Source: Triticum aestivum (Eukaryota > Streptophyta > Magnoliopsida > Poales > Poaceae). From it: DNA of 64,000 nucleotides. A model generated the notes under the pieces. The model made no database searches. It was not told where the DNA came from and saw nothing but the letters and a program-made list of their open reading frames with translations. Position numbers and translations under genes: made by a program. The stretch is taken from NCBI RefSeq assembly GCF_018294505.1, contig NC_057796.1, forward strand, positions 274,743,079 through 274,807,078. The letters are read 5' to 3'. This document shows, in pieces, positions 33,464-45,021 of this stretch. Numbering within the stretch: the first letter of the stretch is position 1; every line of letters starts with the position of its first letter.

Positions 33464-36283
33464 ATGAAGAACTTGAAAGACGCTAAGACAGCTATTTATC
33501 CCTCAACTACGAGGGGAGGTAAGGAACTGCCATCTAGCTCTGCACTTGATTCACCTTCTGTTATGAGTAAGCTTGCGACACCTAAACCTGCTTCTGCTAT
33601 TCGTTCCGATATGTCGCATGTTATTGATGATGCCACTTCTGCTATGCATGATACTTATGATGAAACTACTTCTATGCTTGATACTACTGTGCCCCTTAGT
33701 GAATTTCTCGAGGAACAAATTGCTAGGGCTAGAGAGAAAGAAATTATTGAAAGCGATACTGATAATATTGATGAAATAGATGATGAAGATATGCCCGCTA
33801 TCCCTGCTGGTTATTTATTTGATGCTGAATCTTCTATAGCTATCTTAGCTTGCAAAGATCGTTATGAGCTTAAGAGGTTATTAGTTAAATGGAGTAAGGA
33901 GTCTCTCAATGATAGAATGAGACCTGACCCTGCTTTTGCAACCTCACCTATTTGTGTTGCTGATAAGGATTATGAGTTCTCTGTTGATCCTGATATAATT
34001 ACCTTGGTTGAATCTCATCCTTTTCATGGCTATGAATCTGAAACTGTTGTGGTACATCTTACTAAATTAAATGATATAGCCACCCTATTCACTAAAGATG
34101 AGAGATCTCGCTACTTTTATATCCTTAAAAAATTTCCGTTCTCATTAAAGGGTGATGCTAAGATATGGTTTAATTCTCTTGATCCTGGTTGTGTGCGTAG
34201 TCCCCAGGATATGATTTATTACTTCTCTGCTAAATATTTCCCTGCTCATAAGAAACAAGCTGCCTTAAAGGAAATATACAACTTTGTGCAAATTGAAGAA
34301 GAGAGTCTCCCACAAGCTTGGGGGAGGCTTCTCAAGTTACTTAATGCTTTGCCTGATCATCCTCTTAAGAAACCTGAAATACTTGATATCTTTTATAATG
34401 GGCTAACCAATACTTCCAAGGACCACTTGGATAGTTGTGCTGGTTCTCTTTTCAGGGAAAGAACACCGGATGAAGCTGAAATTCTATTAAATAATATGTT
34501 GACAAATGAAAATAATTGGGCACCTCCGGAGCCAGCTCCTGCTCCAATTAATGATCCTATTCCTAAACCAACTCCGAAGAAGAGAGGTGTTCTATTTCTC
34601 AGTCCTGAAGATATGCAAGAGGAAAAGAAATCTATGAAAGAAAAAGGTATTAAATCTGAAGATGTTAAGAATTTACCTCCTATTGAAGAAATACATGGAC
34701 TTAATATACCGCCTGAAGAAGAAACATATGATCTCAATCCTTTATTTACTGAAGAACCTCTAGGTCTTGATATCCCGACACAGGTAGTAAAGGTAAATCC
34801 TCTCTATAGATATGATAGAGCTGAAGTCCCTCCTACTAAAATTGCTAGCCAGTGCTTGGATGAATTTGATAACTTTATGTTCAAGCAAGATGATTTCAAT
34901 GCTTATTTTGGTAGACAATTAAAACAAAATAGTTATATGATTAAACAATTGGGTGATTATATGGCTGATGTTAGAGGTGAACTTAGACTTGTTAGTAAGC
35001 ATGCTTCTATGGTTACCACCCAAGTAGAACAAGTACTTAAAGCTCAAAAAGAATTTCTTGATGAAATGAATAGTAAGAAAAATGATTATGCTGTTAGAGT
35101 GGCTACTAGAACTGGTAGAATGACTCAGGAACCTTTGTATCCTGAAGGCCACCCTAAAAGAATTGAGCAAGATTCTCAGAGAAATGATATTGATGTGCCT
35201 AGTTCTTCCAAAAGGAAGAAAAAGAAAAATGATAGGACTTTGCAAACTTCTAGTGAACCTATTACGGAAACACCTGAGAATCCAAATGATATATCTATTT
35301 CTGATGCCGAAACACAATCTGGTGATGAACATGAACCTAGTAATAATTCTAATAATGATGTTCATGATGATGCTCAACCTAGTAATGACAATGATGTAGA
35401 AATTGAACCTGCTGTTGATCTTGATAACCCACAATCAAAGAATCAACGTTATGATAAGAGAGACTTTGTTGCTAGGAAACATGGTAAAGAAAGAGAACCA
35501 TGGGTTCAGAAACCCATGCCTTTTCCTCCCAAACCATCCAAGAAAAAGGATGATGAGGATTTTGAGCGCTTTGCTGAAATGATTAGACCTATCTTCTTAC
35601 GTATGCGCTTAACTGATGTGCTTAAAACAAATCCTTATGCTAAGTATATGAAGGATATCATTACTAATAAAATAAAGATACCAGAAGCTGAAATTTCCAC
35701 CATGCTTGCCAATTACACTTTTAAGGGTGGAATACCAAAGAAACTTGGAGATCCAGGAGTGCCCACTATACCATGTTCCATTAAAAGAAATTATATTAAA
35801 ACTGCTTTATGTGATCTTGGAGCTGGTGTTAGTGTTATGCCTCTCTCTTTATATCGTAGACTTGACTTGAGTAAGTTGACACCTACTGAAATATCTTTGC
35901 AAATGGCCGATAAATCAACTACTATACCTGTCGGTATTTGTGAGGACGTGCCTGTTGTGGTTGCAAACGTTACTATTTTAACAGACTTTGTTATTCTTGA
36001 TATTCCGGAGGACGATAGTATGTCCATTATTCTTGGAAGACCTTTTCTGAATACTGCAGGGGTTGTTATTGATTGCAACAAAGGCAATGTCACTTTTCAT
36101 GTTAATGGTAATGAGCATACGGTACACTTTCCGAGGAAACAACCTCAAGTTTATAGCATCAACTCTATTGGAAAAATTCCATCAATTATATTTGGAGGTT
36201 TTGAATTTCCTCTTCCTACTATCAAGAAAAAATATGATATTCTTATTATAGGGGATGTGCATATCCCCGTTGAGGTAACTTAG
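33464..36283 (+). CDS. gag: Gag-protease polyprotein, Athila type
   Basis: 939 codons from ATG 33464 (MKNLKDAKTAIYP), uninterrupted. Residues about 180-345 are the retrotransposon gag domain (FPFSLKGDAKIWFNSLDPG, SLPQAWGRLLKLL, ILDIFYNGL). A long acidic, Asn/Asp-rich linker with a KRKKKKND patch follows (about 585-680). The protease is at residues about 770-880, with catalytic Asp 784 in CDLGAGVSVMP and the flap-proximal ILGRPFLNTAG. No zinc knuckle is visible. The gene supplies particle protein and protease, and the ORF stops where reverse transcriptase would normally begin. The open frame beside LTRs differing by about 1.5% fits mobilisation in trans rather than decay. Confidence 0.85.
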   Translation: MKNLKDAKTAIYPSTTRGGKELPSSSALDSPSVMSKLATPKPASAIRSDMSHVIDDATSAMHDTYDETTSMLDTTVPLSEFLEEQIARAREKEIIESDTDNIDEIDDEDMPAIPAGYLFDAESSIAILACKDRYELKRLLVKWSKESLNDRMRPDPAFATSPICVADKDYEFSVDPDIITLVESHPFHGYESETVVVHLTKLNDIATLFTKDERSRYFYILKKFPFSLKGDAKIWFNSLDPGCVRSPQDMIYYFSAKYFPAHKKQAALKEIYNFVQIEEESLPQAWGRLLKLLNALPDHPLKKPEILDIFYNGLTNTSKDHLDSCAGSLFRERTPDEAEILLNNMLTNENNWAPPEPAPAPINDPIPKPTPKKRGVLFLSPEDMQEEKKSMKEKGIKSEDVKNLPPIEEIHGLNIPPEEETYDLNPLFTEEPLGLDIPTQVVKVNPLYRYDRAEVPPTKIASQCLDEFDNFMFKQDDFNAYFGRQLKQNSYMIKQLGDYMADVRGELRLVSKHASMVTTQVEQVLKAQKEFLDEMNSKKNDYAVRVATRTGRMTQEPLYPEGHPKRIEQDSQRNDIDVPSSSKRKKKKNDRTLQTSSEPITETPENPNDISISDAETQSGDEHEPSNNSNNDVHDDAQPSNDNDVEIEPAVDLDNPQSKNQRYDKRDFVARKHGKEREPWVQKPMPFPPKPSKKKDDEDFERFAEMIRPIFLRMRLTDVLKTNPYAKYMKDIITNKIKIPEAEISTMLANYTFKGGIPKKLGDPGVPTIPCSIKRNYIKTALCDLGAGVSVMPLSLYRRLDLSKLTPTEISLQMADKSTTIPVGICEDVPVVVANVTILTDFVILDIPEDDSMSIILGRPFLNTAGVVIDCNKGNVTFHVNGNEHTVHFPRKQPQVYSINSIGKIPSIIFGGFEFPLPTIKKKYDILIIGDVHIPVEVT

Positions 36284-37075
36284 TGTTATTCGAAATTTCT
36301 CCGGTTCCATGATTATCGGAATGAGTATGTTAACAAGACTTGATCAACCTTGTTAGTGGATTCCTTTTGATGAGCATGAGACGGATGAAACTAGAAGCAC
36401 AACCTTCTGTACCCTCTCTATATTTTCTGGTATTTAGTTGAAATAAAGTAAAAATAGTATTTTTTTTGTCTGTTTCCTGCTTTATCTGTGCAATATAAAA
36501 ATATCCCAAAAATAAAAGTCCTCAGAATGACATGCCAATTTAATATGATTTTTTCGGGAATATTTGAGGATTTATAGTGCAAAAATCACAGCCGGAGGAG
36601 CTGCCACCTGGCCACGAGGGTCAGGGGCGCGCCCTACCCCCCGGGGCACGCCCCCCTGCCTCGTGGGCCCACGGTGACCCTCCTCCACTTATTCCTGCAC
36701 CCATCTTCTTCCTCTTCCTCCCACAAACCTGAAAAACCAATTCAAGCACGAGTTCCAGCCACTTTTGCTGCGATTTTCGATCTCCTTGCTCAAAGCACCT
36801 CTCGCAAAACTGCTTGGGGAGATTGTTCCTTGGTATGTGACTCCTCCATGGGTTCAATTAGTTTTTGTTCTAGTGCTTTATTCTTTGCAATTTTTTGCTG
36901 CATAGGTGACCATGTTCTTGAGCTTGCATGTCAAATTTATATGGTTCCAAGTAGTTCTAATGCTTGATATAGGCTCTAGGCACTTGTAGGAGTAGTTGCT
37001 ATCAGTTTTATTGAGTTTGGTTCACTTTTATTTTGAAGTTACTAAAAATTTCAGAATCATTTCACAGCAGGAAAT
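36284..37075 (+). promoter_or_regulatory. Internal promoter/leader-like region between the two ORFs
   Basis: It replaces pol. It carries a GC palindrome at 36597-36676 with arms CCACGAGG and CCTCGTGG around GGGGCGCGCCC, closely like the LTR promoter module. A CT-rich leader (CTTCTTCCTCTTCCTCCC) follows, then a donor-like TTCCTTG|GTATGTG near 36832. No TATA box is obvious. The second ORF starts 400 bp further on. I read it as a promoter plus spliced leader for that ORF; this is inference. Confidence 0.45.
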
Positions 37076-38100
37076 ATGCTTAGGAAATTTTTTCAAGGCG
37101 GTTCTTCAAGGAAGCAAGGCCCCAGGTTTGCAATACGTGATGCCGATGAGGAGGCCCCGAGGGACGCTTTAGTGCGGCCGTGTGAATGGCCATCGGAAGC
37201 TTTTATGGACCGTGCGGCAATTAAAGAAGAATTTAATGCATATTTGCGTAATGCCGGTCTTGAGGAATTTGAGGCAGACAAATGCCTCCAGTATCGCGAT
37301 CTCACAAGTTCATTTGTGAGGAGGTTTGCGTTTTCATCTTCGCGTAATTCTCCTTCAGTCATGTTTGACCTTTATGACAAATCTTATACCATGGACTTAG
37401 AGTATTTTACTTTTGCTTGCAAACTTCCATCTTGGGGTAGCATTAGGGATCCCCCTAAAACTGAACTTAGAAACTTTCTTGCTAGTATAACTGTAGGGGA
37501 ATCTAGAGATATAACGCAAGCTACCATAGGGAGCATTCACTTTCCTGCTATACATTATTTTGCTCTCTTTATAGGTAGATGTATAAATTCTAAGGATGAA
37601 GCTTGTCACATGTGTGCCCCTGACCTTAGCATTCTCAGGAGTGCTGTGTTAGGAGACCAATCTTATCATATGGGAGCCATCGTAGCTCGTAGGTTGCATC
37701 ATAATAGATTTAATGGAGATTTCTTTGGAGGAATTTATGCAACCCGCTTAGCTAATTTTCTTGAGATAGACATTCGTGAGGGTGATACAGAGTTGCCTCC
37801 TGCATATTTAGATTATGATTCTATGGCTTCGCACCTGTTTGTCGAGAGACCTGAATCGCCTCTCTTATATCGACTAATCTTTGATAAACGGCGTGTTTCC
37901 GTATTACTCTCCCTGCTCCTGCCTTCTTTGATTCACAGACAAAAAGAAGATATGTTATTACCAGAGAGGAGGCAGACGAGTACGAGGCGGGGGCGGAGGC
38001 AGCCCGACTCCATGCTGCAGCTCAGGCAGCAATAACCGCTGCATCGCAGTACGACCCCAGCTACACCTACGGATATCCGCCAGGCTACCCCTGGCAATAA
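37076..38100 (+). pseudogene. Second ORF of the Athila-type element (ATHILA ORF-1 family), frameshifted
   Basis: From ATG 37076 (MLRKFFQGGSSRKQG). Residues 30-270 are the globular part, with FVRRFAFSSSRNSPSVMFDLYDKSY-type motifs, YFTFACKLPSWGS and AIHYFALFIGRCI. This resembles the family recorded as PF03078. After residue about 272 a one-base loss near 37893 shifts the frame: the shifted frame stops at 38035, while the original frame continues to a stop at 38098-38100 and ends in Ala/Tyr/Pro-rich sequence. Role is not established; in other elements it lies where an env-like gene would. The start follows the internal promoter-like region. Confidence 0.6.
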
Positions 38101-40120
38101 ACCAACTTAGGCCAAAAAGCCTAAGCTTGGGGGAGTACGTATTTCCAACCAACATTACATTTATGTTCACACACTCATTGCTAGGTGTCGGTGCTCATAC
38201 TTTTTCACTATACAATCCATGCTAGTTTATTTTCTTTTTCCTGCTTTCTTCTTGTGTGTTTAATAAACTTTAAGAAAAACAACAACAAAATTAGTAGTAG
38301 TTTACTTTCCTGCTGTAGTAGTAAGAAAATGAAAAACCCAAAAATATTTCCCGTTCTTCTTTTGCTTGTTGGGAGCTTTCCCGTGTAAATAGTTTTTATT
38401 TCTTTTCTTTCCTTTGGGGGTCGATAGGAGAAGACCATGATTAAATTGTTGAAGTGGCTCTTATATGCATTATTGTTGATTTAACTATGATCCATATTAC
38501 TTTGTCTTCTACATTGAATTGAATGCTCGCAGATTCTAGCTTAGTCCAATGCACGTGCACGCTTATTATTATTCACATCGTTCGGTCGTGCAAGTGAAAG
38601 GCAATTATGATGATATATGATGAATTGACTGAGATGGGAAAGACTGGTATGAACTCGACCTCTTTTGTTTTTGTAAATATGATGAGCTCGTCGTTCTTGA
38701 TTCAGATTATTATGGATAAACATGTTTGCAATGACAATTAGAGATCATAGTTGCTTATGCCATGCTTGATTAGCTATGAGTTATAATTATTTATCTTGTG
38801 TGCCAACATGCTATTGAGATGATTATGATGTGGTATGATGGGGTGGTATCCTCCTTTGAATGATTTAAGTGACTTGACTTGGCACATGTTCACGCATGTA
38901 GTTGAAACAAATCAACATAGCCTTCACGATATTTATGTTCATGGTGGATTATATCCTACTCATGCTTGCATCCAATGTTTATTAATTTTAATGCATGTAC
39001 ATGGTTGTTGTCGCTCTCTAGTTGGTCGCTTCCCAGTCTTTTGCTAGCCTTCACCTGTACTAAGCGGGAATACTGCTTGTGCATCCAATCCCTTAAACCC
39101 CAAAGTTATTCCATATGAGTCCACTATACCTTCCTATATGCGTTATCTACCTGCCGTTCCAAGTAAATTTGTATGTGCCAAACTCTAAACCTTCAAATAA
39201 ACATTCTGTTTTGTATGCTCGAATAGCTCATGTATCAACCAAGGCTGCCCTTATCTTCCATGTTAGGCGGGTTATTCTCAAGAGGAGTGGACTCCGCTCC
39301 TCACTCACGAGAAAATGGCTGGTCACCGGGATGCCCAGTCCCATGCTTTATGCAAACTAAATCAAAATTAATTGAAAACAAAACTCCCCTGGGACCTGAT
39401 GTATGTTGGAGACACTCGTTGTTTCGAGCAAGTCAAGGATTGATGCTTGTTGGTGGAGGGAGAGTATAAACTTTACCATTCTGTTTGGGAACCGCCTATA
39501 ATGTGTGTAGCATGGAAGATATCGCCATCTCTTAGTTGTTATGTTCACAATGAAAGTATACCGCTCAAAATATAATTTATCTCTATTTCAAAACCGAGCT
39601 CTGGCACCTCTACAAATCCCTGCCTCCCTCTGCGAAGGGCCTATCTATTTACTTTTATGTTGAGTCATCACCCTCTTATTAAAAAGCACTAGCTGGAGAG
39701 CACAGCTGTCATTTGCATTCATTACTGTTAATTTATGTTGGGTGTGACTATGATTGGATCTCTTTTACCATGAATTACAATGTCTAGTCAGTCCTTGATC
39801 TTTAAAGCTGCTCTGCATTTATGTTTTGCGGTTTCAGAAAGGGCTAGCGAGATACCATCTTGTTATATCATATTATGATTGTTTTGAGAAAGTGTTGTCA
39901 TCCGAGGTTTAGTATTATTGCTCGCTAGCTGATTATGTTATTGATATGAGTAAACATGAGACCTGAGAATTATTGCAAATGTGGTTAGTCATAATCTTTG
40001 CTGAAAACTTGAATACTAGTTTGACATATTTACAACAACAAGAGCAAACAGAGTTTGTAAAAGTTTTTCTTTTTCTCTGTCAGTTTGTCAACTGAATTGC
40101 TTGAGGACAAGCAAGGGTTT
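38101..40120 (+). other. Long 3' non-coding region with an internal PPT copy
   Basis: About 2 kb of AT-rich DNA without a credible ORF. Just after the second ORF is AAGCTTGGGGGAGT at 38123-38136, preceded by GCCAAAAAGCCT. It is identical to the tract at 40121-40134. Confidence 0.65.
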
Positions 40121-40134
40121 AAGCTTGGGGGAGT
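40121..40134 (+). other. Polypurine tract before the 3' LTR
   Basis: AAGCTTGGGGGAGT directly abuts the LTR at 40135. An identical copy lies 1998 bp upstream. Confidence 0.8.
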
Positions 40135-41550
40135 TGATATGTCTCCGTCGTATCTACTTTTCCAAACACTTTTGCCCTTGTTTTGGTCTCTAATTTGCAT
40201 GATTTGAATGGAACTAACCCGGACTGACGCTGTTTTCAGCAGAATTGCCATGATGTTGTTTTATGTGCAGAAAATAAAAGTTCTCGGAAAGTCCTGAAAC
40301 TCCACGGAACATCTTAGAAAAATCAATAAAAAATCCTTGCCAAAGATGAAGTCTAGGGGGCCCACACCCTGTCCACGAGGGTGGGGGGCACCCCCCCTAG
40401 GGCGCGCCCCCCTACCTCATGGGCCCCCTGGTGACCCTCCGACGCCAACTCCAACTCCATATATCTTGTTTCGGAGAAAGAAAAATAGGAGAGAAGAAAG
40501 AATCGCGTTTTACGACACGGAGCCGCCGCCAAGCCCTAAAACCTCTTGGGAGGGCTGATCTGGAGTCCGTTCGGGGCTCCGGAGAGGGGGATTCGTCGCC
40601 GTCGTCATCATCAACCATCCTCCATCACCAATTTCATGATGCTCACCGCCGTGCGTGAGTAATTCCATCGTAGGCTTGCTGGACGGTGATGGGTTGGATG
40701 AGATCTATCATGTAATCGAGTTAGTTTTGTTAGGGTTTGATCCCTAGTATCCACTATGTTCTGAGATTGATGTTGCTATGACTTTGCTATGCTTAATGCT
40801 TGTCACGAGGGCCCGAGTGCCATGATTTCAGATCTGAACCTATTATGTTTTCATGAATATATATGTGTGTTCTTGATCCTATCTTGCAAGTCTATAGTCA
40901 CCTACTATGTGTTATGATCCGGCAACCCCGAAGTGACAATAATCGGGACCACTCCCGGTGATGACCATAGTTTGAGGAGTTCATGTATTCACTATGTGCT
41001 AATGCTTTGTTCCGGTTCTCTATTAAAAGGAGGCCTTAATATCCCTTAGTTTCCATTAGGACCCCGCTGCCACGGGAAGGTAGGACAAAAGATGTCATGC
41101 AAGTTCTTTCCATAAGCACGTATGACTATATTCGGAATACATGCCTACATTACATTGATAAATTGGAGCTACTTCTGTGTCACCCTATGTTATGACCGTT
41201 ACATGATGAACCGCATCCGACATAATTATCCATCACTGATCCGGTGCCTACGAGTTTTCCATATACTGGTTTACGCTTATTTACTTTTCCGTTGCTACTG
41301 TTACAATCACTACAAAATACCAAAAACATTACTTTTGCTTCTGCTCCTTTGTTACCGTCACCACTACTATCATATTACTTTGCTACTAAACACTTTGCTG
41401 CAGATATTAAGTTTCCAGGTGTGGTTGAATTGACAACTCAGCTGCTAATACTTGAGAATATTCTTTGGCTCCCCTTGCGTCGAATCAATAAATTTGGGTT
41501 AAATACTACCCTCGAAAGCTGTTGCGCTCCCCTACACTTGTGGGTTATCA
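40135..41550 (+). repeat. 3' LTR of the Athila-type element (1416 bp)
   Basis: TGATATGTCTCCGTCG to TGTGGGTTATCA. GC palindrome at about 40351-40431 and TATA-like CATATATC at 40458-40465. It differs from the 5' LTR at about 20 positions by eye. Confidence 0.92.
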
Positions 41551-41726
41551 CCAACTATTTCTTCTACAACTATCGCTAATGCATAGTGATAAAGTAAAGC
41601 AATTACATGGCGTTTGCATTTCATACAATAAAGAGACAACCATAAGGCTCCTGCCGGTTGCCGAGAACTTTTACAAAACATGATCATCTCATTCAATAAC
41701 GTATATCACATCATGTCTTGATCACG

Positions 41727-43450
41727 GAGGCGCATATTTGATTTACGAGTTTGGCCTTCATTTAAACAATGTGGAATAGTTTGACAACTCAAGCAACATG
41801 GAACACCACAGCATAATGGTGTGTCCGAACATCGTAACCATACTTTATTAGATATGGTGCGATCTATGATGTCTCTTACCGATTTACCACAATCGTTTTG
41901 GGGTTATGCATTAGAGACAGCTGCATTCACGATAAATAGGGCACCATCTAAATATGTTGAGACGACATCGTGTGAACTATGGTTTGGCAAGAAACCTAAG
42001 CTGTCGTTTCTTAAAGTTTGGGGTTGTGATGCTTATGTGAAAAAGCTTAAGCCTGATAAGCTCGAACCCAAATCGGAGAAGTGCGTCTTCATAGGATACC
42101 CAAAAAAACTGTTGGGTACACCTTCTATCACAGATCCGAAGGCAAGATCTTTGTTGCTAAGAATGGATCCTTTCTAGAGAAGGAGTTTCTCTAGAAAGAA
42201 ATGAGTGGGAGGAAAGTAGAACTTGATGAGGTAATTGTACCTTCTCTCGAATTGGAAAGTAGCTCATCACAGAAATCAGTTCTAGTGATGCCTACACCAA
42301 CTAGAGATGAAGCTAATGATAATGATCATGAAACTTCAGATCAAGTTACTACCGAACCTCATAGGTCAACCAGAGCACGTTCCGCACCTGAGTAGTACGG
42401 TAATCCTGTTCTAGAAGTGTGTTACTAGACTATGACGAACCTACGAACTATGAGGAAGCGATGATGAGCCCAGATTTTGATAAATGGCTTGAGGCCATGA
42501 AATCTGAGATAGGATCCATGTATGAGAACAAACTGTGGACTTTGGTTGACTTGCCCGATGATCGGCAAGCCATAGAGAATAAATGGATCTTCAAGAAGAA
42601 GACTGACGCTGATGGTAGTGTTACTGTCTACAAAGCTCGACTTGTTGCGAAAGGTTTTCGACAAGTTCAAGGAGTTGACTACGATGAGACTTTCTCACCC
42701 GTAGCGATGCTTAAGTCTGTCTGAATCATGTTAGCAATTGCCGCATTTTATGATTATGAAATCTGGCAAATGGATGTCAAAACTGCATTCCTTAATGGAT
42801 TTCTCAAAGAAGAGTTGTATATGATGCAACCAGAAGGTTTTGTTGATCATAAAGGTTCTAACAAGTGTGCAAGCTCCAGCGATCCATTTATGGACCGGTG
42901 CAAGCATCTTGGAGTTGGAATATACGCTTTGATAGTGTGATCAAAGCATATGGTTTTATATAGACTTTTGGAGAAGCCTATATTTACAAGAAAGTAAGTG
43001 GGAGCTCTGCAGCATTTCTAATATTATATGTGGATGACATATTGTTGATTGGAAATGATATAGAATTTCTGGATAGCATAAAAGGATACTTGAAGAGTTT
43101 TTCAATGAAAGACCTCGGTGAAGCTGCTTATAGATTAGGCATCAAGATCTATAGAGATGGATCAAGACACTTAATTGGAATTTCACAAAGCACATACCTT
43201 GATAAAGTTTAGAAGAAGTTCAAAATGGATCAGTCAAAGGAAGGGTTCTTGCATGTGTTACAAGGTGTGAAGTTGAGTCAGACTCAATGCCCGACCATTA
43301 CAGAAGATAGAGAGAAAATCAAAGTCATTCCCTATGCCTCAGCCATAGGTTCTATCATGTGTGCTATGCTATGTACCAGACCTGATGTGTGCCTTGCTAT
43401 AAGCCTAGCAGGGAGGTACCAAAGTAATCCAGTAGTGGATCACTGGACAG
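41727..43450 (+). pseudogene. Angela pol fragment: integrase end, linker and reverse transcriptase
   Basis: On plus, the opposite strand from the adjoining Angela leader. 41821-42177: integrase end (RNHTLLDMVRSMMSLTDLP, LKVWGCDAYVKKLKPDKLEP). 42201-42400: Ser/Glu-rich linker ending at a TAG in the RSAPEW region. 42419-42724: start of reverse transcriptase. 42728-42940: [19 protein letters not shown]. 43027-43038: intact YVDD. 43225-43450: region before RNase H (LCTRPDVCLAISLA). Several stops and frameshifts interrupt it. It is cut at 43450 by the solo LTR and resumes at 45022. Confidence 0.85.
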
Positions 43451-45016
43451 TGATACGTCTCCAACGTATCTATAATTTTTGATTGTTCCATGCTGTTATA
43501 TTATCAATCTTGGATGTTTTATAATCATGTTATAGTCATTTTATATCTTTTTTGGTACTAACCTATTGACATAGTGCCAAGTGCCAGTTGCTGTTTTCTG
43601 CATGTTTTTTACATCGCAGGAAATCAATACCAAATGGAGTCCAAATGCAACGAAACTTCACAGAGATTTTTTATGGACCAGAAGACACCCAATGGGCCAA
43701 GGCAGGTGCTCCGAGGAGAGCACAACCCAACAGGGCGCGCGAGGAGGCCCAGGCGCACCCTGGTGGGTTGTGCCCACCTTGGGTGCCCCCAGGACGGCCT
43801 CTTTGCTCTATAAATACCCCCAATATTCCAGAAACCCTAGGGGAGTCGACGAAAATCAATTCCAGCCGCCGCAGAGTCTAGAACCACCAGATCCAATCTA
43901 GACACCGTCATGGGGGGGTTCACCACTTCCATTGGTGCCTCTCCGATGGTGCGTGAGTAGTTCTTTGTAGACCTTCGGGTCCATAGTTAGTAGCTACATG
44001 GCTTCCTCTCTCTCGTTTGGTTCTCAATACAATGGTCTCTTGGAGATCCATATGATGTAACTCTTTTTGCGGTGTGTTTGTTGGGATCGGATGAACTTTG
44101 AGTTTATGGTCAGATCTCTTTTTATATCCATGAAAGTTATTTGAGTTTCTTTGATATCTTATATGCATGATTGCTTATAGCCTCGTATTTCTTCTCCGAT
44201 ATTTGGGTTTTGTTTGGCCAACTTGATCTATTCATCTTGCAATGGGAAGAGGTGCTTTGTAGTGGGTTCGATCTTACGGTGCTTGGTCCCAGTGACAGAA
44301 GGGGAACCGACACGTATGTATCGTTGCTACTAAAGATAAAACAATGGGGTCTATCTCTACATAGATAGATCTTGTCTACATCATGTCATCGTTCTTATTG
44401 CATTACTCCGTTTTTCCATGAACTTAATACACTAGATGCATGCTGGATAGCGGTCAATGTGTGGAGTAGTAGATGCAGGCAGGAGTCGGTCTACTAATTT
44501 TGGACGTGATGCCTATGTAATGATCATTGCCTGGATATCGTCATGATTATTTGAAGTTCTTTTAATTGCCCAACAGTAATTTGTTTACCCACCGTTTGCT
44601 ATTTTTCGAGAGAGAAGCCACTAGTGAAACCTACGGCCCCGGGGTCTCTTTCTCATATTATTTGCCTTTGTGGTCTATTTTATTTGCCTTTTATTTTCAG
44701 ATCTATTAAATCCAAAAATACAAAAATACCTTGATGCACTTTATTTTATTTGGCGTTCGATCTATCAATATTTACAATTTCTCCCGTCCACGTGCCAATT
44801 TCTGGCGTCGTTACCCGAAAGGGATTGACAACCCCTTTAACATGTCGGGTTGCGAGTATTTGTTATTTGTGTGCAAGTGCAGCTTACGTTGTGTTGCTTG
44901 GTTCTCCTACTGGTTCGATAACCTTGGTTTCATATCTGAGGGAAATACCTACCGCCGCTGTGCTGCATCATCCCTTCCTCTTTGGGGAAATACCGACGTA
45001 GCTTCAAGCGACATCA
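43451..45016 (+). mobile_element. Solo LTR of the Athila-type family, TSD GACAG
   Basis: 1566 bp, TGATACGTCTCCAACG to AAGCGACATCA, flanked by GACAG at 43446-43450 and 45017-45021. The interrupted RNase H frame resumes after one copy of the duplication. Same family as 30120-31689. TATA box CTATAAATA at 43808-43816 with a GC-rich inverted repeat upstream (43721-43796). Confidence 0.92.
43721..43816 (+). promoter_or_regulatory. GC-rich repeat and TATA box in the solo LTR
   Basis: CAGGGCGCGCGAGG and GGCGCACCCTGG arms, then TGCTCTATAAATACCCC. This is a degenerate version of the module in the other Athila-type LTRs. Confidence 0.5.
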
Positions 45017-45021
45017 GACAG

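Larger units (their letters stand above)
31967..41550 (+). mobile_element. Complete Athila-type gypsy element without pol, TSD CCAAC
   Basis: 9584 bp; LTRs of 1419 and 1416 bp; TSD CCAAC at 31962-31966 and 41551-41555. It contains a tRNA-Asp-type PBS, an open gag-protease gene, a second ORF of ATHILA type, long 3' non-coding DNA and a polypurine tract. No reverse transcriptase, RNase H or integrase is encoded anywhere between the LTRs. The LTRs differ at about 20 positions by eye, plus indels in the GC-rich part. The LTR start TGATACGTCTCCGTC distinguishes it from the family at 30120. Confidence 0.92.

Noticed and set aside
34919..35434. 171-codon minus ORF rich in Ile/Arg/Phe
   Set aside because: Antisense of the Asn/Asp-rich gag linker; the composition is explained by the plus-strand codons.
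41122..41433. 103-codon ORF with Leu/Tyr-rich tail in the 3' LTR (also 33039-33269)
   Set aside because: It lies wholly inside the LTR. The hydrophobic tail comes from a TTAC/TTTG-rich tract, and no start context or homology is visible.
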